Shown here: in pieces, positions 1 through 11,858 of the stretch
Layout of the letters: each line of letters opens with the position of its first letter
Position numbering within the stretch: position 1 is the stretch's first letter
NCBI GenBank assembly: GCA_011364985.1
Contig: RDOC01000002.1
Coordinates: 187,538 to 251,537, forward strand
Length of the DNA: 64,000 nt
Direction of reading: 5' to 3'
Source: Candidatus Thorarchaeota archaeon
GTDB taxonomy: Archaea > Asgardarchaeota > Thorarchaeia > Thorarchaeales > Thorarchaeaceae
Translations under genes and position numbers: made by a program
The notes under the pieces: model-generated
What the model was told of the DNA's origin: nothing
The model's database searches: none
What the model saw: the letters and a program-made list of their open reading frames with translations, nothing else

Positions 1-1
1 C

Positions 2-1168
2 TCAGTACAAGAGGGACGAACATTTCATGACCGACTGAATATTCCCCTAAAGATGTCACCTTTCCACTTCAACCAGATTAAACGAGGCGATGTGAAGGCA
101 GTTCAAATCTTTACTGACCGCTTTGGGAAGTGGTGGGCAACCATTGCGGTTAGGATTTTTACAGACCTACCTCCCAAAGAGGATCTTCCGATAGGAATCC
201 TTGGAATTGACTTGGGTATTGAAAAGGCAGCCTGCTCGACACTGATTACACCGAAGAAAACAAGAGAAACAAGGTACTTTGTCCAGCGGCAGAAAGTCAA
301 GGTCATCAAGAAGTACGACAGACTTGTTGCTGACCTTCAGAGGACGATGCAGAATCACAAAAGTAACGGACTTCCATATGACAAGATGGCGAAAAAGCTC
401 CGGCAGATGAAAGCCAAGAGAGAGAATGTTGCTAAAGAGTACGACCGTGTTCTTCTTCGCCAGATTCTCGACTACATCTTAGATCTATCGGAGAAGTATA
501 CACTCTATGTTGCCATTGGTCGCCTGAAGAATATACGACTACGTGCTAAACGAGGAAACTACAAGGGGCGAAGGTTCAGAGCAATGATTCATTCATGGGC
601 CTTTGCTCGAATAACAGATGGCCTCAAACATGGCCTCGCTCAGCAGGGGTGGAAGGTCGATGGAAAGGATACCTGCTTTAGAGCTGTTCCAGAGGCATGG
701 ACTTCTATCATGTGCTGGAAATGCGGGAGCAAGGGAACACGTCCCAAACAGAATTACTTCCATTGTACCTCCTGTGGACACAAGACCAATGCTGACAGAA
801 ATGGTAGTATCAACATTGCAGCACGTATGCTCATGCTCACAAAGTCACTGCACTCTGTGAGAGGACTAGGTATGTGGACTAGGGCTGTAGATAGGGCTCG
901 ACGTGCGCGACCGAAAGCCCGAAAGAAGAAGTCTTCTCAAGGGAAGTCCTTACTCTCCTCTAAGGATTCAACATCAAATCTTGGAGAGTCCGCGGCTGTT
1001 CACTTTGTCCAGTCGGACTTTGCTGGCTTCAGTGATGAAACAAGCGAGAGTGATGATGACCCCGTCGTGGCAAATACTGTGAAAGCTCTCTCTGTCATTG
1101 AGGGTGATGACTCAATAGCAATACAGGAGAAAGAAGCCAGGTCTTCAGGAGGGATTCCATCCCGATGA
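2..1168 (+). CDS. tnpB: TnpB/OrfB-family RNA-guided nuclease-like protein, 5' end outside window
   Basis: The frame is open to the left edge, so the N-terminus lies outside the window; the first internal ATG is at 53. A RuvC-like nuclease fold is visible: motif I GIDLG (Asp codon 209-211), motif III TNADRNGSINIA (Asp codon 794-796) and a zinc ribbon CWKC...CTSC between them. At the usual motif II position, where TnpB has a Glu (VVEDL-like), this protein reads VAIGRLKNI, with Gly. A Glu does occur just before the zinc ribbon in AVPEAWTS (692-694). A basic then acidic, low-complexity C-terminal tail of about 110 residues ends in SGGIPSR. No tnpA partner is seen. A decayed relative lies near 20.4 kb. 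In the known family TnpB is a transposon-encoded nuclease guided by an RNA from its 3' flank; whether this one cuts is unknown. Confidence 0.85.
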   Translation, partial: SVQEGRTFHDRLNIPLKMSPFHFNQIKRGDVKAVQIFTDRFGKWWATIAVRIFTDLPPKEDLPIGILGIDLGIEKAACSTLITPKKTRETRYFVQRQKVKVIKKYDRLVADLQRTMQNHKSNGLPYDKMAKKLRQMKAKRENVAKEYDRVLLRQILDYILDLSEKYTLYVAIGRLKNIRLRAKRGNYKGRRFRAMIHSWAFARITDGLKHGLAQQGWKVDGKDTCFRAVPEAWTSIMCWKCGSKGTRPKQNYFHCTSCGHKTNADRNGSINIAARMLMLTKSLHSVRGLGMWTRAVDRARRARPKARKKKSSQGKSLLSSKDSTSNLGESAAVHFVQSDFAGFSDETSESDDDPVVANTVKALSVIEGDDSIAIQEKEARSSGGIPSR

Positions 1169-1300
1169 TGGTTGACAATGCTCTTGCTAATCTAGGAATC
1201 CATTGGATTCCAAGAGGTGGCGACACTGGCAAGAGAGGGGCGGAACACAGAGGTTTCATGCAGTTGTGGTTCACTCACAATTTTAAAAGCAGGTCATACA
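1169..1300 (+). repeat. 3' flank shared with the decayed tnpB copy; candidate element end or omega-RNA region
   Basis: The roughly 110 bases after the stop codon resemble the sequence following the decayed copy at 20582-20690. The best block is 1234-1276 against about 20644-20686, sharing ACACAG(A/G)AGTTTC-like and TTCACTC cores at nearly the same distance from the stop (about 75-80 bases). In TnpB families this position carries the omega-RNA scaffold and the transposon right end, which is the inferred role. The rest of the gap to 1670 shows no gene I can support. Confidence 0.45.
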
Positions 1301-1670
1301 CTACAGGGGCTCGGATTGCTCGGCCTCCAGCATTTCTCCGAACTTGTAGCACCAGCCCTAGTTTCACAACCGGTTTTGTAGAAACTGAAGATTTTTCTCG
1401 ATACAGAACTGCTTCCTGTCAGTCTGTTAGCCAACTAGCGCAATGCTTTTTACCGAAGAAGCTAGTATGTACACTGGTTCACCCAAACCTGCCTAGATGA
1501 TATTCTATCTTTCGTTTTATGGAAAGGTTTTTATCAAGACAATTTGCCGTCCGAATAGCCCAGGCAGAACTGCTTCCCACTCTAGCATGGCCAAGCGTTA
1601 CATTCCATAGAAGCCATTATACTACATGACTATATGTCTGGCATGTCACGGTGGCCTGTGATGACGATAG

Positions 1671-1747
1671 GGGCTCGTGGCGCAGCTAGGTAGCGCAGCA
1701 GGCTTTTAACCTGATGGCCGCGGGTTCGAATCCCGCCGAGCCCGCCA
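1671..1747 (+). tRNA. tRNA-Lys (UUU), CCA encoded
   Basis: A full cloverleaf is visible: acceptor GGGCTCG/CGAGCCC, D-stem GCGC/GCGC, anticodon loop CTTTTAA giving anticodon TTT, T-arm GCGGG TTCGAAT CCCGC, discriminator G and an encoded CCA at 1745-1747. The first pair of the anticodon stem is a G-A mismatch. No intron is seen. An AT-rich TATA-like stretch (CTATATGT, about 1630) lies roughly 40 bases upstream. Confidence 0.95.
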
Positions 1748-1911
1748 TATCCCTATCGCCGAGTGGTGCCAATCGGTTTCTGTTCAGGCTAAAACATACG
1801 GGGCGGCTATTGCAGCAGATGGGTGAGCTCGGATTTCTCTGGGTTCCATGCGTTGGGAAGCGTGTATGTTTGCAGTAGTTCCCCCGTCCTTCAAGATCAT
1901 GGTGTTGCGAT

Positions 1912-4900
1912 ATGGCAGCTGGCACAGAAGAAAGGGGCAAGTATTGGACGGTCATTGAGTCCTTCTTCGATCAGTTTGGCCTAGTAGGTCAGCATCTGGA
2001 CTCGTTCAACCGATTCCTTAGCGAAGAGCTTCAGCAAGTGGTTGATAGTGTTGCACGGCTTAATCCAAAGGTCGAAGGGTACCATGTAGAGCTGGGCAAT
2101 ATTATCGTCGAGGCCCCCTCAGTTAGAGAAGCTGATGGAAGTGAGCATCCTCTGTTTCCCAATGAAGCAAGGATTAGAAACCTGACCTATGCAAGTAAGC
2201 TCTACTTGGATATGACCCCTGTCCGCAAGGAGGGGTCAATCTCAACCAGAATGGAAACGATGAGAATCTACATTGGCGATATTCCTATTATGCTCAGGAG
2301 CGAGAAATGCCTTCTCCATGGTATGTCCAACGAAGAGCTAATCCAGAAAGGTGAAGACCCGAAGGATCCAGGCGGCTACTTCATAATCAACGGGTCCGAA
2401 CGTGTTCTTGTCACACAGGAGGACCTTGCACCTAATCGGATTCTAATCGAAGAGGCAAGCAAGAGCTCGAGTTACACACACATTGGCAAGGTGTTCTCCA
2501 CCTCCCGTGGATTCCGAGCCCCAGTTACAATTGAGAGAAAGCGGAATGGAGAGCTTCGTGTATCATTCCCCTCTGTGCCAGGAAAGATTCCCCTTGCTAT
2601 TCTCCTCAAGTCCCTTGGTCTAGAGTCAGATAGAGAAATTGTAGATGTCATCTCCGATGATGATGAAATCCGAAACGAACTCATTGTCACAATCGAACAG
2701 TCAGCTCCCATCAATGCAACTCGCGAAGATGAGGAGAGCACAACAAGAGAGAATGCCCTTGACTTCATTGGAAAGCGTGTAGCTGTCGGACAGACAAAGG
2801 AGTATCGTCTTGCCCGAGCAGAAAAGGTTCTTGACCGTTATCTTCTCCCGCATATTGGAACTGAAGAGGAGCATCGTTTGCAGAAGGCCTACTATCTTGG
2901 ACAAATGGTGGAACGTCTTCTTGAACTAGTTCTATCCAAGCGGCAGCCCGATGATAAGGACCACTATGCCAACAAGAGACTGAAGCTATCTGGGGATTTG
3001 CTGATGTCTCTCTTCAGAGTGGCATTGTACTCCTTGACTCGTGATATCAAGTATCAACTTGAGAGAACAGCAGTACGAGGTCGAAAACCAAACATCCGTA
3101 CTGCAGTCAGAGCTGATGTAATCACTCAGCGTCTAAAGCACGCTTTGGCAACAGGCAACTGGGTCGGCGGCAAGGCTGGTGTTTCACAGCTACTAGATCG
3201 TACAAATTACATCTCATCCCTCTCACACCTTCGACGAGTGGTATCCCCCCTCTCGCGGTCACAACCACATTTCGAAGCACGAGACCTTCACTCAACCCAC
3301 TGGGGAAAGATATGTCCAAACGAAACTCCTGAAGGTCCAAACTGTGGTCTTGTCAAGAATATTGCAATGATGGCCTATATCTCGGTAGGCACTGACGAAA
3401 TTGCCGTGGAAAAGGCTCTTTTGAAGGCCGAGGTGGAGAGTATTGAGAAGATACGTGGAAAACGTGGTACAAAGTGGGCCGACGTGTTTCTAAACGGTCG
3501 ACTTGTAGGTATCCATCCTGCACCACAGGTCTTGGTAAAGACTATCCGACAGAAACGGCGTGCTGGCGAAATCGACCATGAGGTCAATATCGCATACTAC
3601 GAAAATACGCACGAAGTACAGGTCAACTGTGATGCAGGCCGAGTAAGAAGGCCTCTCATAGTTGTTGAGAATGGAAAGAGCAGACTAACTGACGAGCATC
3701 TACGAATGGTCCAAGATGGTGAATGGACTTTCAACGACCTAATGAGAAATGGAATAGTCGAGTTCTTGGATGCAGAAGAAGAGGAGAATACACTAATTGC
3801 AATGTATCCAAACGAACTTGGTCCAGATACAACCCATCTCGAAATTGAACCCTCGACAATTCTAGGTATTTCTGCAGCACTCATTCCGTTTCCAGAACGA
3901 AATCAGTCACCTCGTAACGTCTACATGGCAGGAATGGCAAAGCAGTCTGTTGGAGTGCCGGCATCGAACTTCAAGTATCGTGCTGACACACGTTCGCACT
4001 TCTTCCATTATCCACAGATACCACTAGTCAAGACTCGTGCAATGGACTCAATAGGATACGAGGAGCGACCTGCAGGGCAGAACTTCATCGTTGCAATTCT
4101 CTCCTTTGAGGGTTACAACATTGAAGATGCTCTGATTATGAACAAAGCATCTATTGAGAGAGGTCTAGGTAGGAGCACTTTTGCCCGAGTCTACGAGAGC
4201 GAAGAGCGAAAGTATCCTGGCGGTCAGGAAGACAAGTTTGAGATTCCCGATCGCAGTGTTCGTGGATACAGGGCTTCCGAATCTTACCGTAATCTGGGCG
4301 AGGATGGTATCATTGAAACCGAGGTGGAAGTACAAGGCGGTGATGTGCTTATTGGTAGAACTTCCCCACCAAGGTTCCTAGAAGAATACTCCGAGTTCGA
4401 GATGGCTTCGCCAAATCGACGTGAAACTTCTGTTGCTGTACGTCACGGAGAGTCAGGCGTTGTCGATAGCGTTATTCTTACAGAAACAATAGACGGCAAT
4501 CGTCTTGTGAAGGTAAAGGTACGAGACCTTCGAGTTCCTGAACTTGGCGACAAATATGCATCACGTCATGGTCAGAAGGGCGTAATCGGCTATATAGTAC
4601 CTCAAGAGGATGTGCCTTTCACCGAAGACGGTGTTGTTCCTGACTTGATAATCAATCCACATGCCATCCCCAGCCGAATGACAATAGGCCAGATTCTTGA
4701 GATGATTGCTGGAAAAGCTGCTTGCATGGAAGGTAGACAGCAAGATGCAACACCTTTCTCAGGCGTGAGTGAAGATGAGCTCTTTGATATCTTGAAGAAG
4801 CATGGTCTTCAACACACTGGCCGCGAAGTAATGTACTCTGGCATCACTGGCCAGAAGCTCGTTTCCGACATTTTCATTGGTGTTATCTATTACCAGAAGC

Positions 4901-5283
4901 TTCACCATATGGTTGCTGACAAAATCCATGCACGCGCTCGAGGTCCAGTACAGATTCTTACACGTCAACCAACCGAAGGGCGCGCTCGAGAAGGTGGTCT
5001 TAGATTCGGTGAGATGGAACGAGATGTGCTAATTGGTCATGGCGCTGCAATCCTACTGAAAGGTCGACTTCTTGATGAGTCAGACAAGAGCAACATGCTG
5101 GTCTGCGAGGACTGTGGGCTCATCGGAGTCTACGACAGGAACAAGGACCAATACTACTGCCCAATATGTGGCCCCAACGCGAAGATTAGTAGCGTTGTTG
5201 TATCTTATGCTTTCAAACTTCTCATACAAGAAATGATGTCCCTTGGCTTGGCTGCCAGACTGCGACTAAAGGAGATGGTCTAA
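1912..5283 (+). CDS. rpoB: DNA-directed RNA polymerase subunit B (unsplit)
   Basis: A protein of 1123 residues corresponding to the undivided archaeal/eukaryotic-type second-largest polymerase subunit, which forms half of the active-site cleft. Visible landmarks are [18 protein letters not shown], the [10 protein letters not shown] block, [13 protein letters not shown], and a C-terminal zinc site CEDCGLIG...CPICG. Many archaea split this gene into B' and B''; here it is one frame. The ATG at 1912 has GGTG about 8 bases upstream. It abuts rpoA1 directly, indicating a polymerase operon. The small subunit gene rpoH, usually directly upstream in archaea, is absent: tRNA-Lys and TnpB are there instead. 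Confidence 0.97.
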   Translation: MAAGTEERGKYWTVIESFFDQFGLVGQHLDSFNRFLSEELQQVVDSVARLNPKVEGYHVELGNIIVEAPSVREADGSEHPLFPNEARIRNLTYASKLYLDMTPVRKEGSISTRMETMRIYIGDIPIMLRSEKCLLHGMSNEELIQKGEDPKDPGGYFIINGSERVLVTQEDLAPNRILIEEASKSSSYTHIGKVFSTSRGFRAPVTIERKRNGELRVSFPSVPGKIPLAILLKSLGLESDREIVDVISDDDEIRNELIVTIEQSAPINATREDEESTTRENALDFIGKRVAVGQTKEYRLARAEKVLDRYLLPHIGTEEEHRLQKAYYLGQMVERLLELVLSKRQPDDKDHYANKRLKLSGDLLMSLFRVALYSLTRDIKYQLERTAVRGRKPNIRTAVRADVITQRLKHALATGNWVGGKAGVSQLLDRTNYISSLSHLRRVVSPLSRSQPHFEARDLHSTHWGKICPNETPEGPNCGLVKNIAMMAYISVGTDEIAVEKALLKAEVESIEKIRGKRGTKWADVFLNGRLVGIHPAPQVLVKTIRQKRRAGEIDHEVNIAYYENTHEVQVNCDAGRVRRPLIVVENGKSRLTDEHLRMVQDGEWTFNDLMRNGIVEFLDAEEEENTLIAMYPNELGPDTTHLEIEPSTILGISAALIPFPERNQSPRNVYMAGMAKQSVGVPASNFKYRADTRSHFFHYPQIPLVKTRAMDSIGYEERPAGQNFIVAILSFEGYNIEDALIMNKASIERGLGRSTFARVYESEERKYPGGQEDKFEIPDRSVRGYRASESYRNLGEDGIIETEVEVQGGDVLIGRTSPPRFLEEYSEFEMASPNRRETSVAVRHGESGVVDSVILTETIDGNRLVKVKVRDLRVPELGDKYASRHGQKGVIGYIVPQEDVPFTEDGVVPDLIINPHAIPSRMTIGQILEMIAGKAACMEGRQQDATPFSGVSEDELFDILKKHGLQHTGREVMYSGITGQKLVSDIFIGVIYYQKLHHMVADKIHARARGPVQILTRQPTEGRAREGGLRFGEMERDVLIGHGAAILLKGRLLDESDKSNMLVCEDCGLIGVYDRNKDQYYCPICGPNAKISSVVVSYAFKLLIQEMMSLGLAARLRLKEMV

Positions 5284-7941
5284 ATGATTAGTGGACTTAC
5301 GACCAAGAAGATTGACTCAATCGAGTTTGGCCTTCTTAGCCCTGAGGACATTCGAAAAATGTCCGTCGCTCAGATTGTCGTTGCAGATACTTATGATGAG
5401 GATGGGTACCCTATCGAATCTGGGATTATGGATCCCCGATTGGGCGTCATCGATCCTGGCCAGCGTTGTAGGACCTGCGGCAATCGGGTAGGCAACTGCC
5501 CAGGTCATTTTGGACACATTGAACTCGCTCGTCCCATAATGCATGCGGGTTATGCGAAAGTCATTCACAAGGTGCTTCGTAGCATCTGCCGGGAATGCAA
5601 TAGAATCTTGCTGACAGACGAAGAGATTGATTACTATAACAGGATGTTCAAACGGTATCCTGAGATTGGCCAGAAGACTGCGAACTTATCGAAGGACATT
5701 CTCAAGCGCGCCGCAAAGGCAAAGACATGTCCACATTGCGAGGAGGAGCAACTGAAGCTCAAGCTGGAGAAGCCTACTTCAATCTTCGAAGTAGGTGATG
5801 CCGGCTCAGTACGACTCACAGCCATTGACATTCGTGCAAGGCTAGAGAACATCTCTGATGATGATTATAGGCTTCTGGGAATCAATCCTGATGCAGCTCG
5901 GCTTGAGTGGGCCATCATGACTGTACTTCCAGTGCCACCAGTCACCGTAAGACCGTCCATCACGCTTGAATCTGGCGTGCGTTCTGAGGACGATCTGAGC
6001 CACAAATGCATCGACATTATCAGAATCAATCAGAGATTACGAGAGAACTTGGATGCTGGAGCCCCTCAGTTGATTGTTGAGGATCTCTGGGAGCTTCTGC
6101 AGTATCACGTAACAACCTATATGGACAATGGTGTTTCTGGCATTCCACCAGCAAGGCATAGGTCTGGACGTGCCCTCAGGACGCTGGCTCAGAGACTAAA
6201 GGGCAAAGAAGGGCGGTTTAGGTCAAATCTCTCAGGTAAACGTGTTGACTTCTCTGCTCGTACTGTAATCTCCCCAGATCCCAATCTAAGTATGAATGAG
6301 GTTGGTGTACCTGAGGAGATAGCACGAATTCTCACTATTCCACAACGTGTCACAGAATGGAACATCGAAGAGATGAAAGAACTTGTTCTTCGAGGTCCAG
6401 ATACTCATCCCGGCGCAAACTACCTTATTCGAACGGATGGTCGGCGAGTGGACCTTCGTTTTGTTAAGGACCGGACAATAATCTCCGATACAATCGAACC
6501 AGGCTTCATTGTGGAGAGACATCTCGACTCTGGTGATATTGTGTTATTCAATCGCCAGCCTTCTCTCCACAGGATGTCAATAATGGCTCATGAGGTTAGG
6601 GTGATGCCCTACCGGACATTTAGACTAAGTCTCTATGTATGTCCTCCCTACAACGCTGATTTCGATGGGGACGAAATGAACTTGCATGTGCCGCAATCCG
6701 AAGAGGCTCGTGCAGAGGCTAGGGTTCTCATGCGCGTGCAGGAACAAATCCTCTCCCCACGATATGGGGGGCCAATCATCGGAGCACTTCAGGACTATAT
6801 ATCTGCAGCCTTCCTATTGACTCGAAAGTCCAGTCTGTATACCGAGAATCAAGTCAACCAACTCCTTGCAACGGGCAGATTCACAGGGACTCTACCGGAT
6901 CCGTCAATTATCGCACCTGTGAAGCTATGGACAGGCAAGCAGATCTTCAGCATGTTCATTCCCGAAGGAATCAATATCTCCTTCAAGGCCAATGTCTGCA
7001 GGAAATGCAACGTGTGCACCAAGGAGGACTGCCCCTATGACTCCTATGTGGTCATTCGCGACGGTGAACTCCTGTTCGGAGTCGTCGACGAGAAGGCCTT
7101 TGGTGCAGGAGAACCGGACTCACTCTTCCACCGAATAATCAAAGAAAAAGGCACTACTGCAGCTCGTGTATTCATGGACTCTGTGGGTCGACTTCTGATT
7201 CGTCTCATCACTGATAGAGGCTTTTCATTGGGTCTAAACGATGTGACACTTCCTAGAGAGGCACAACAACGAATCAAAATAATCCTGCAAGAGGCTGACC
7301 ATAAGGTCAACCAGCTCATTGAAACTTACAAACGGGGTGAACTCGACCCCAATCCGGGTCAGACACTCCTCGAAACTCTCGAACAGCGAATCATGGCTAC
7401 GCTTGCAGAGGCAAGAGACTCTGCAGGTGCAGTTGCAGGAGAACATCTGGGTCTTGAAAATTCAGCTGTCATAATGGCACAGACTGGAGCTCGTGGTTCA
7501 CGGCTGAACCTTTCACAGATGGCTGCTGTCGTTGGACAGCAGGCTGTACGTGGTGAACGTATTAGTAGAGGCTACATAGGACGCACATTGCCTCACTTCG
7601 AGCGTGGCAATCTTGGTGCAAGAGCACGAGGATTTGTGACATCTAGTTACAAGAGTGGTCTTGACCCAATTGAGTATTGGTTCCATGCTGCTGGCGGCCG
7701 AGAAGGACTTGTTGATACAGCTGTCCGAACCTCGACCTCTGGATATATGCAACGGCGTCTAATGACTGCGCTGCAGGATTTGAAGGTGGAAACTGATGGT
7801 ACTGTTCGTACTGCTCCTGGACGTATTGTCCAGTTCAAGTTCGGTGATGACGGCGTAGACCCCAGCAAATCCGATCATGGCCGTTCCGTGAATATTGACA
7901 TTGCAATTGAAAAGGTACTTGGAAAGAGAATAAAGGAGTAG
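5284..7941 (+). CDS. rpoA1: DNA-directed RNA polymerase subunit A'
   Basis: An 885-residue N-terminal part of the largest subunit. It holds the catalytic loop NADFDGDEMN around residue 457, whose three aspartates bind the active-site magnesium. An N-terminal zinc-binding segment CRTCGNRVGNCPGHFGH and a second cysteine cluster CRECN...CPHC form the clamp. The start ATG directly follows the rpoB stop and is preceded by GGAGATGG. The protein ends near the usual archaeal A'/A'' break, and the remainder is encoded by the next gene. Confidence 0.97.
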   Translation: MISGLTTKKIDSIEFGLLSPEDIRKMSVAQIVVADTYDEDGYPIESGIMDPRLGVIDPGQRCRTCGNRVGNCPGHFGHIELARPIMHAGYAKVIHKVLRSICRECNRILLTDEEIDYYNRMFKRYPEIGQKTANLSKDILKRAAKAKTCPHCEEEQLKLKLEKPTSIFEVGDAGSVRLTAIDIRARLENISDDDYRLLGINPDAARLEWAIMTVLPVPPVTVRPSITLESGVRSEDDLSHKCIDIIRINQRLRENLDAGAPQLIVEDLWELLQYHVTTYMDNGVSGIPPARHRSGRALRTLAQRLKGKEGRFRSNLSGKRVDFSARTVISPDPNLSMNEVGVPEEIARILTIPQRVTEWNIEEMKELVLRGPDTHPGANYLIRTDGRRVDLRFVKDRTIISDTIEPGFIVERHLDSGDIVLFNRQPSLHRMSIMAHEVRVMPYRTFRLSLYVCPPYNADFDGDEMNLHVPQSEEARAEARVLMRVQEQILSPRYGGPIIGALQDYISAAFLLTRKSSLYTENQVNQLLATGRFTGTLPDPSIIAPVKLWTGKQIFSMFIPEGINISFKANVCRKCNVCTKEDCPYDSYVVIRDGELLFGVVDEKAFGAGEPDSLFHRIIKEKGTTAARVFMDSVGRLLIRLITDRGFSLGLNDVTLPREAQQRIKIILQEADHKVNQLIETYKRGELDPNPGQTLLETLEQRIMATLAEARDSAGAVAGEHLGLENSAVIMAQTGARGSRLNLSQMAAVVGQQAVRGERISRGYIGRTLPHFERGNLGARARGFVTSSYKSGLDPIEYWFHAAGGREGLVDTAVRTSTSGYMQRRLMTALQDLKVETDGTVRTAPGRIVQFKFGDDGVDPSKSDHGRSVNIDIAIEKVLGKRIKE

Positions 7942-7955
7942 AGGAGATCGAATAG

Positions 7956-9266
<1,311 letters not shown>

Positions 9267-9367
9267 TATCGCTTCCATGGCGGAAATGTTAAAACAGGAC
9301 ACCATATGTCGCAGATAGTTCAGCAAATGACGTCAAAAATACAAGAAAGACAACGAGGTCATGAGAA

Positions 9368-9661
9368 TTGAGCTTAAACCAACCAATTGCAAGCGCTGTG
9401 AGCACTGGAAAGTGCAAGATTGGCGCTAAATCATCAATTGACTCCTTGAAGACCGGAGTGGCAAAGGTAGTAGTTGTTGCAGCCAATTGTCCCAAAGAAG
9501 AGCACGAAGACATTGAGAGATACGCTCAGCTCTCTGGCATAAAGATTCTAAAGTTCGAGGGCACTTCTTGGGACTTGGGCGAGGTGGTCGGTAAACCCTT
9601 CATGGTTTCTGCAATTACCGTTATCGAACCTGGCGATTCAAAGATACTCAAGATGATTTGA
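9368..9661 (+). CDS. rpl30e: Ribosomal protein L30e
   Basis: A 97-residue L7Ae/L30e-fold protein found between rpoA2 and nusA in many archaea. The core GKCKIGAKSSIDSLKTG and the VVVAANCP...YAQLSGI segment are typical. The only usable start in this frame is TTG at 9368, preceded by GAGGT at about 9354 and by an in-frame TGA at 9362. The nearby ATG at 9361 is in another frame and soon stops. The stop overlaps the nusA start by four bases (TTGA). Confidence 0.92.
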   Translation: MSLNQPIASAVSTGKCKIGAKSSIDSLKTGVAKVVVVAANCPKEEHEDIERYAQLSGIKILKFEGTSWDLGEVVGKPFMVSAITVIEPGDSKILKMI

Positions 9662-10101
9662 GGCGAGTTTTCTTGGTCAAGCTTTCAATGGAAGACATGT
9701 CCCTTATTGCCACCTTCGAACGTATTACCGGTGCAGCTGCAGTAGATGTAGTTCTCGATGATGAAAGTGAACGTATCATCTTCGTAGTTCGCGAGAAGCA
9801 ACTAGGGAAGGCAATCGGGAAGGGAGGGTCAAATGTCAAGGCAGCCGCTGAGGCTCTTGGCCGTGTCATAGATGTTGTCGAAATTGCTGACACTCCTGAA
9901 GAATTTGTAAGGAGTGCACTTGCTCCTGCTCGAGTTGAAGAGGTCAAAATCATAGTCCATAGAGATGGGAATCGAGTCGCATCGGTCACTGTAAAGAGTG
10001 AAGACAGGGGCATTGCCATAGGAAAGGACGGGCGTAATGTTGCTCGTGCAAGGATTCTTGCTCGTCGTCACTTCGATCTCAACAATGTCGTTATTGCCTA
10101 A
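9658..10101 (+). CDS. nusA: NusA-like KH-domain transcription factor
   Basis: A 147-residue archaeal NusA homolog consisting of two KH RNA-binding domains with signature loops GKAIGKGGSNV and GIAIGKDGRNV; archaeal NusA lacks the polymerase-binding and S1 domains of bacteria. The TTG start overlaps the L30e stop, implying translational coupling. It belongs to the rpoB-A1-A2-L30e-NusA-S12-S7 cluster. The N-terminus could begin at Met11 instead. Confidence 0.93.
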   Translation: MRRVFLVKLSMEDMSLIATFERITGAAAVDVVLDDESERIIFVVREKQLGKAIGKGGSNVKAAAEALGRVIDVVEIADTPEEFVRSALAPARVEEVKIIVHRDGNRVASVTVKSEDRGIAIGKDGRNVARARILARRHFDLNNVVIA

Positions 10102-10301
10102 GTACAGTTCAATTGTCCTGGAAGAGGTATGTATCGAATCCAAAGGAGTCAGTTATTCCCAGACTTAATTGCAGTGTATAGTTAGTTGAAAACCATCATC
10201 AAAACACAGCTTGAACAACATGGGAGTTAGACTACTGGCAAATCTTCCACGAAACGATTTGATAAAAGCTGCAGAAATGGATTTGAAGAAGAAACAAGCT
10301 T

Positions 10302-10567
10302 TCTCCTCAGCATCTTGAAGCTCTTGCATCGTATCTTCTCCTCTCTTCAATCCTTGACGAGAAAGATGACTATACTAGGGCAGAGGAAACTCTAAGAAGA
10401 GCTATAACGCATTTTCCCACTTCTAGTATGGTCTAGTTCTTGCTTGGCTCTAATCCTGCAGGCCAAGGCAGAAAAGAAGAGACACAGGAGGAATGGATGA
10501 GGCTTCTAGATTGAACCCCAATCACCTCAATGAGCTTGATGAAATGAAGTCTAAATATCGTGGATAG
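10302..10567 (+). pseudogene. Decayed TPR-repeat protein gene
   Basis: Between nusA and rps12 no intact gene exists. From 10302 the frame reads SPQHLEALASYLLL, then DDYTRAEETLRRAITHFP, a recognisable tetratricopeptide helix pair, and stops at TAG near 10436. Further on, in shifted frames, EEWMRLL and LNPNHLNELDEMKSKYRG continue a TPR-like pattern to TAG at 10567. At least one stop and frameshifts break it. Sequencing error is possible but more than one lesion makes decay more likely. The remainder of 10102-10301 and 10568-10692 shows nothing I can support. Confidence 0.55.
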
Positions 10568-10692
10568 CGGGTTCAGATGCCAGATGGAGAGCAACATTTG
10601 ATAATCCTTTTAAGGAAACATGAAGCGGAAGCCGTGGCCACCAACAGATTACACCATATATGTTGGTCTCATCATCAAAGAGGTAAGATGCA

Positions 10693-11136
10693 TTGTCACG
10701 TGGAAAGAGTCCACTCGGTGAATTCGCAGCGCGACCCCTCTCGCGGAAACGCAAGAAGTTCCGCTGGAAGAAGACCGATTACAAGAGCAGAGTGCTCAAG
10801 CTCAAAAAGAAGACCGACCCTCTTGAGGGCGCATGTCAAGCTCGTGGGATAGTGCTTGAGAAACAAGGAATTGAGTCGAAGCAGCCGAACTCAGCAATCA
10901 GGAAATGCGTACGAATTCAGCTTTCGAAGAATGGTAAGCAAATAACGGCATTCATTCCAGGTGATGGTGGTCTCAAATACATAGATGAACACGATCAAGT
11001 CCATGTCGAGGGTATTGGTGGCGCAATGGGTGGTGCAATGGGAGATCTCCCGGGTGTTCGTTTCAAGGTAGTCAAAGTGAACGGTGTTTCTCTAGAGTCT
11101 CTTATCTACGGCAAGAAGGAGAAGCCGATACGTTAG
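10693..11136 (+). CDS. rps12: Ribosomal protein S12 (uS12)
   Basis: A 147-residue uS12 of archaeal length, forming part of the decoding centre. Conserved segments include [25 protein letters not shown] and [12 protein letters not shown]. The most plausible start is TTG at 10693, with GAGGT at 10680-10684 at good spacing; an out-of-frame ATG at 10688 leads nowhere. rps7 follows within a few bases. Confidence 0.95.
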   Translation: MSRGKSPLGEFAARPLSRKRKKFRWKKTDYKSRVLKLKKKTDPLEGACQARGIVLEKQGIESKQPNSAIRKCVRIQLSKNGKQITAFIPGDGGLKYIDEHDQVHVEGIGGAMGGAMGDLPGVRFKVVKVNGVSLESLIYGKKEKPIR

Positions 11137-11142
11137 GTGATC

Positions 11143-11805
11143 ATGATGGCTGAAGAAGAAAAGACTGAGGTTGCTGAGGAGATTCCTGAGCCTGAAGAGC
11201 CACATGTCGCACCTGATCTTTTATTGTTTGGAAAGTGGGACTCAACAAATGTCGAGATTACCGATGTTGGTCTAGCTCGATATATCTCACTTAAGCCAAT
11301 CCTTATCCCGCATACTTCTGGGCGGCATGCACACAAGAGATTCCATAAGAGCCAAGTTCCAATCGTTGAGAGATTTGTCAACAAGCTGCTGAATGCTGGT
11401 CGAAGAAAGGAAAAGAAGACCCGAACTGGCAGGAATGCAGGTAAGAAGACCCAAGCAATTGGCATGCTTCGGCGAGTCTTTGAGATGATTGACTATCGAA
11501 CAGGGCTTAATCCAATCCAAGTTCTTGTCACAGCTATTGAGAAGGCTGCACCTGCGGAGGAAACTACCCGTATTTCTTACGGTGGAATGGCCTACCCCCG
11601 TTCAGTAGATGTAGCTCCACAGCGCAGAATTGATCTAGCTCTTCGGTATTTGGCTGTGGGAGCAGTGCGTTCTGCGTACAAGAATGCAAAATCACTTGAG
11701 GAATGCTTGGTGGATGAATTGCTTCTAGCCTATAAGGGCGATGCTGCTAGCTTTGCCGTAGCAAGGAAGGAAGAACGTGAGCGAGTTGCTCGTTCCGCAA
11801 GGTAA
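11143..11805 (+). CDS. rps7: Ribosomal protein S7 (uS7)
   Basis: Archaeal uS7, a head protein of the small subunit that nucleates 16S rRNA folding. An acidic N-terminal extension is followed by the conserved SGRHAHKRFHKSQVPIVER, GKKTQAIGMLRR and GGMAYPRSVDVAPQRR. ATG at 11143 sits 6 bases after AGGTGA; GTG at 11137 and ATG at 11146 are alternatives. The usual next gene, EF-2, is absent here and a transporter follows. Confidence 0.95.
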   Translation: MMAEEEKTEVAEEIPEPEEPHVAPDLLLFGKWDSTNVEITDVGLARYISLKPILIPHTSGRHAHKRFHKSQVPIVERFVNKLLNAGRRKEKKTRTGRNAGKKTQAIGMLRRVFEMIDYRTGLNPIQVLVTAIEKAAPAEETTRISYGGMAYPRSVDVAPQRRIDLALRYLAVGAVRSAYKNAKSLEECLVDELLLAYKGDAASFAVARKEERERVARSAR

Positions 11806-11858
11806 GTTTCTGACAACGAGTAATCAGGGTCTCTAGTCTAAAGGCAGGCCATCTAGGA

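Noticed and set aside
2..1300. Complete IS200/IS605 element with tnpA.
   Set aside because: No Y1 transposase frame is present on either strand beside tnpB within the window; the left end is outside view.
1165..1500. 111-codon ORF after the TnpB gene.
   Set aside because: Overlaps the TnpB stop, has no protein-like composition and coincides with the repeated 3' flank.
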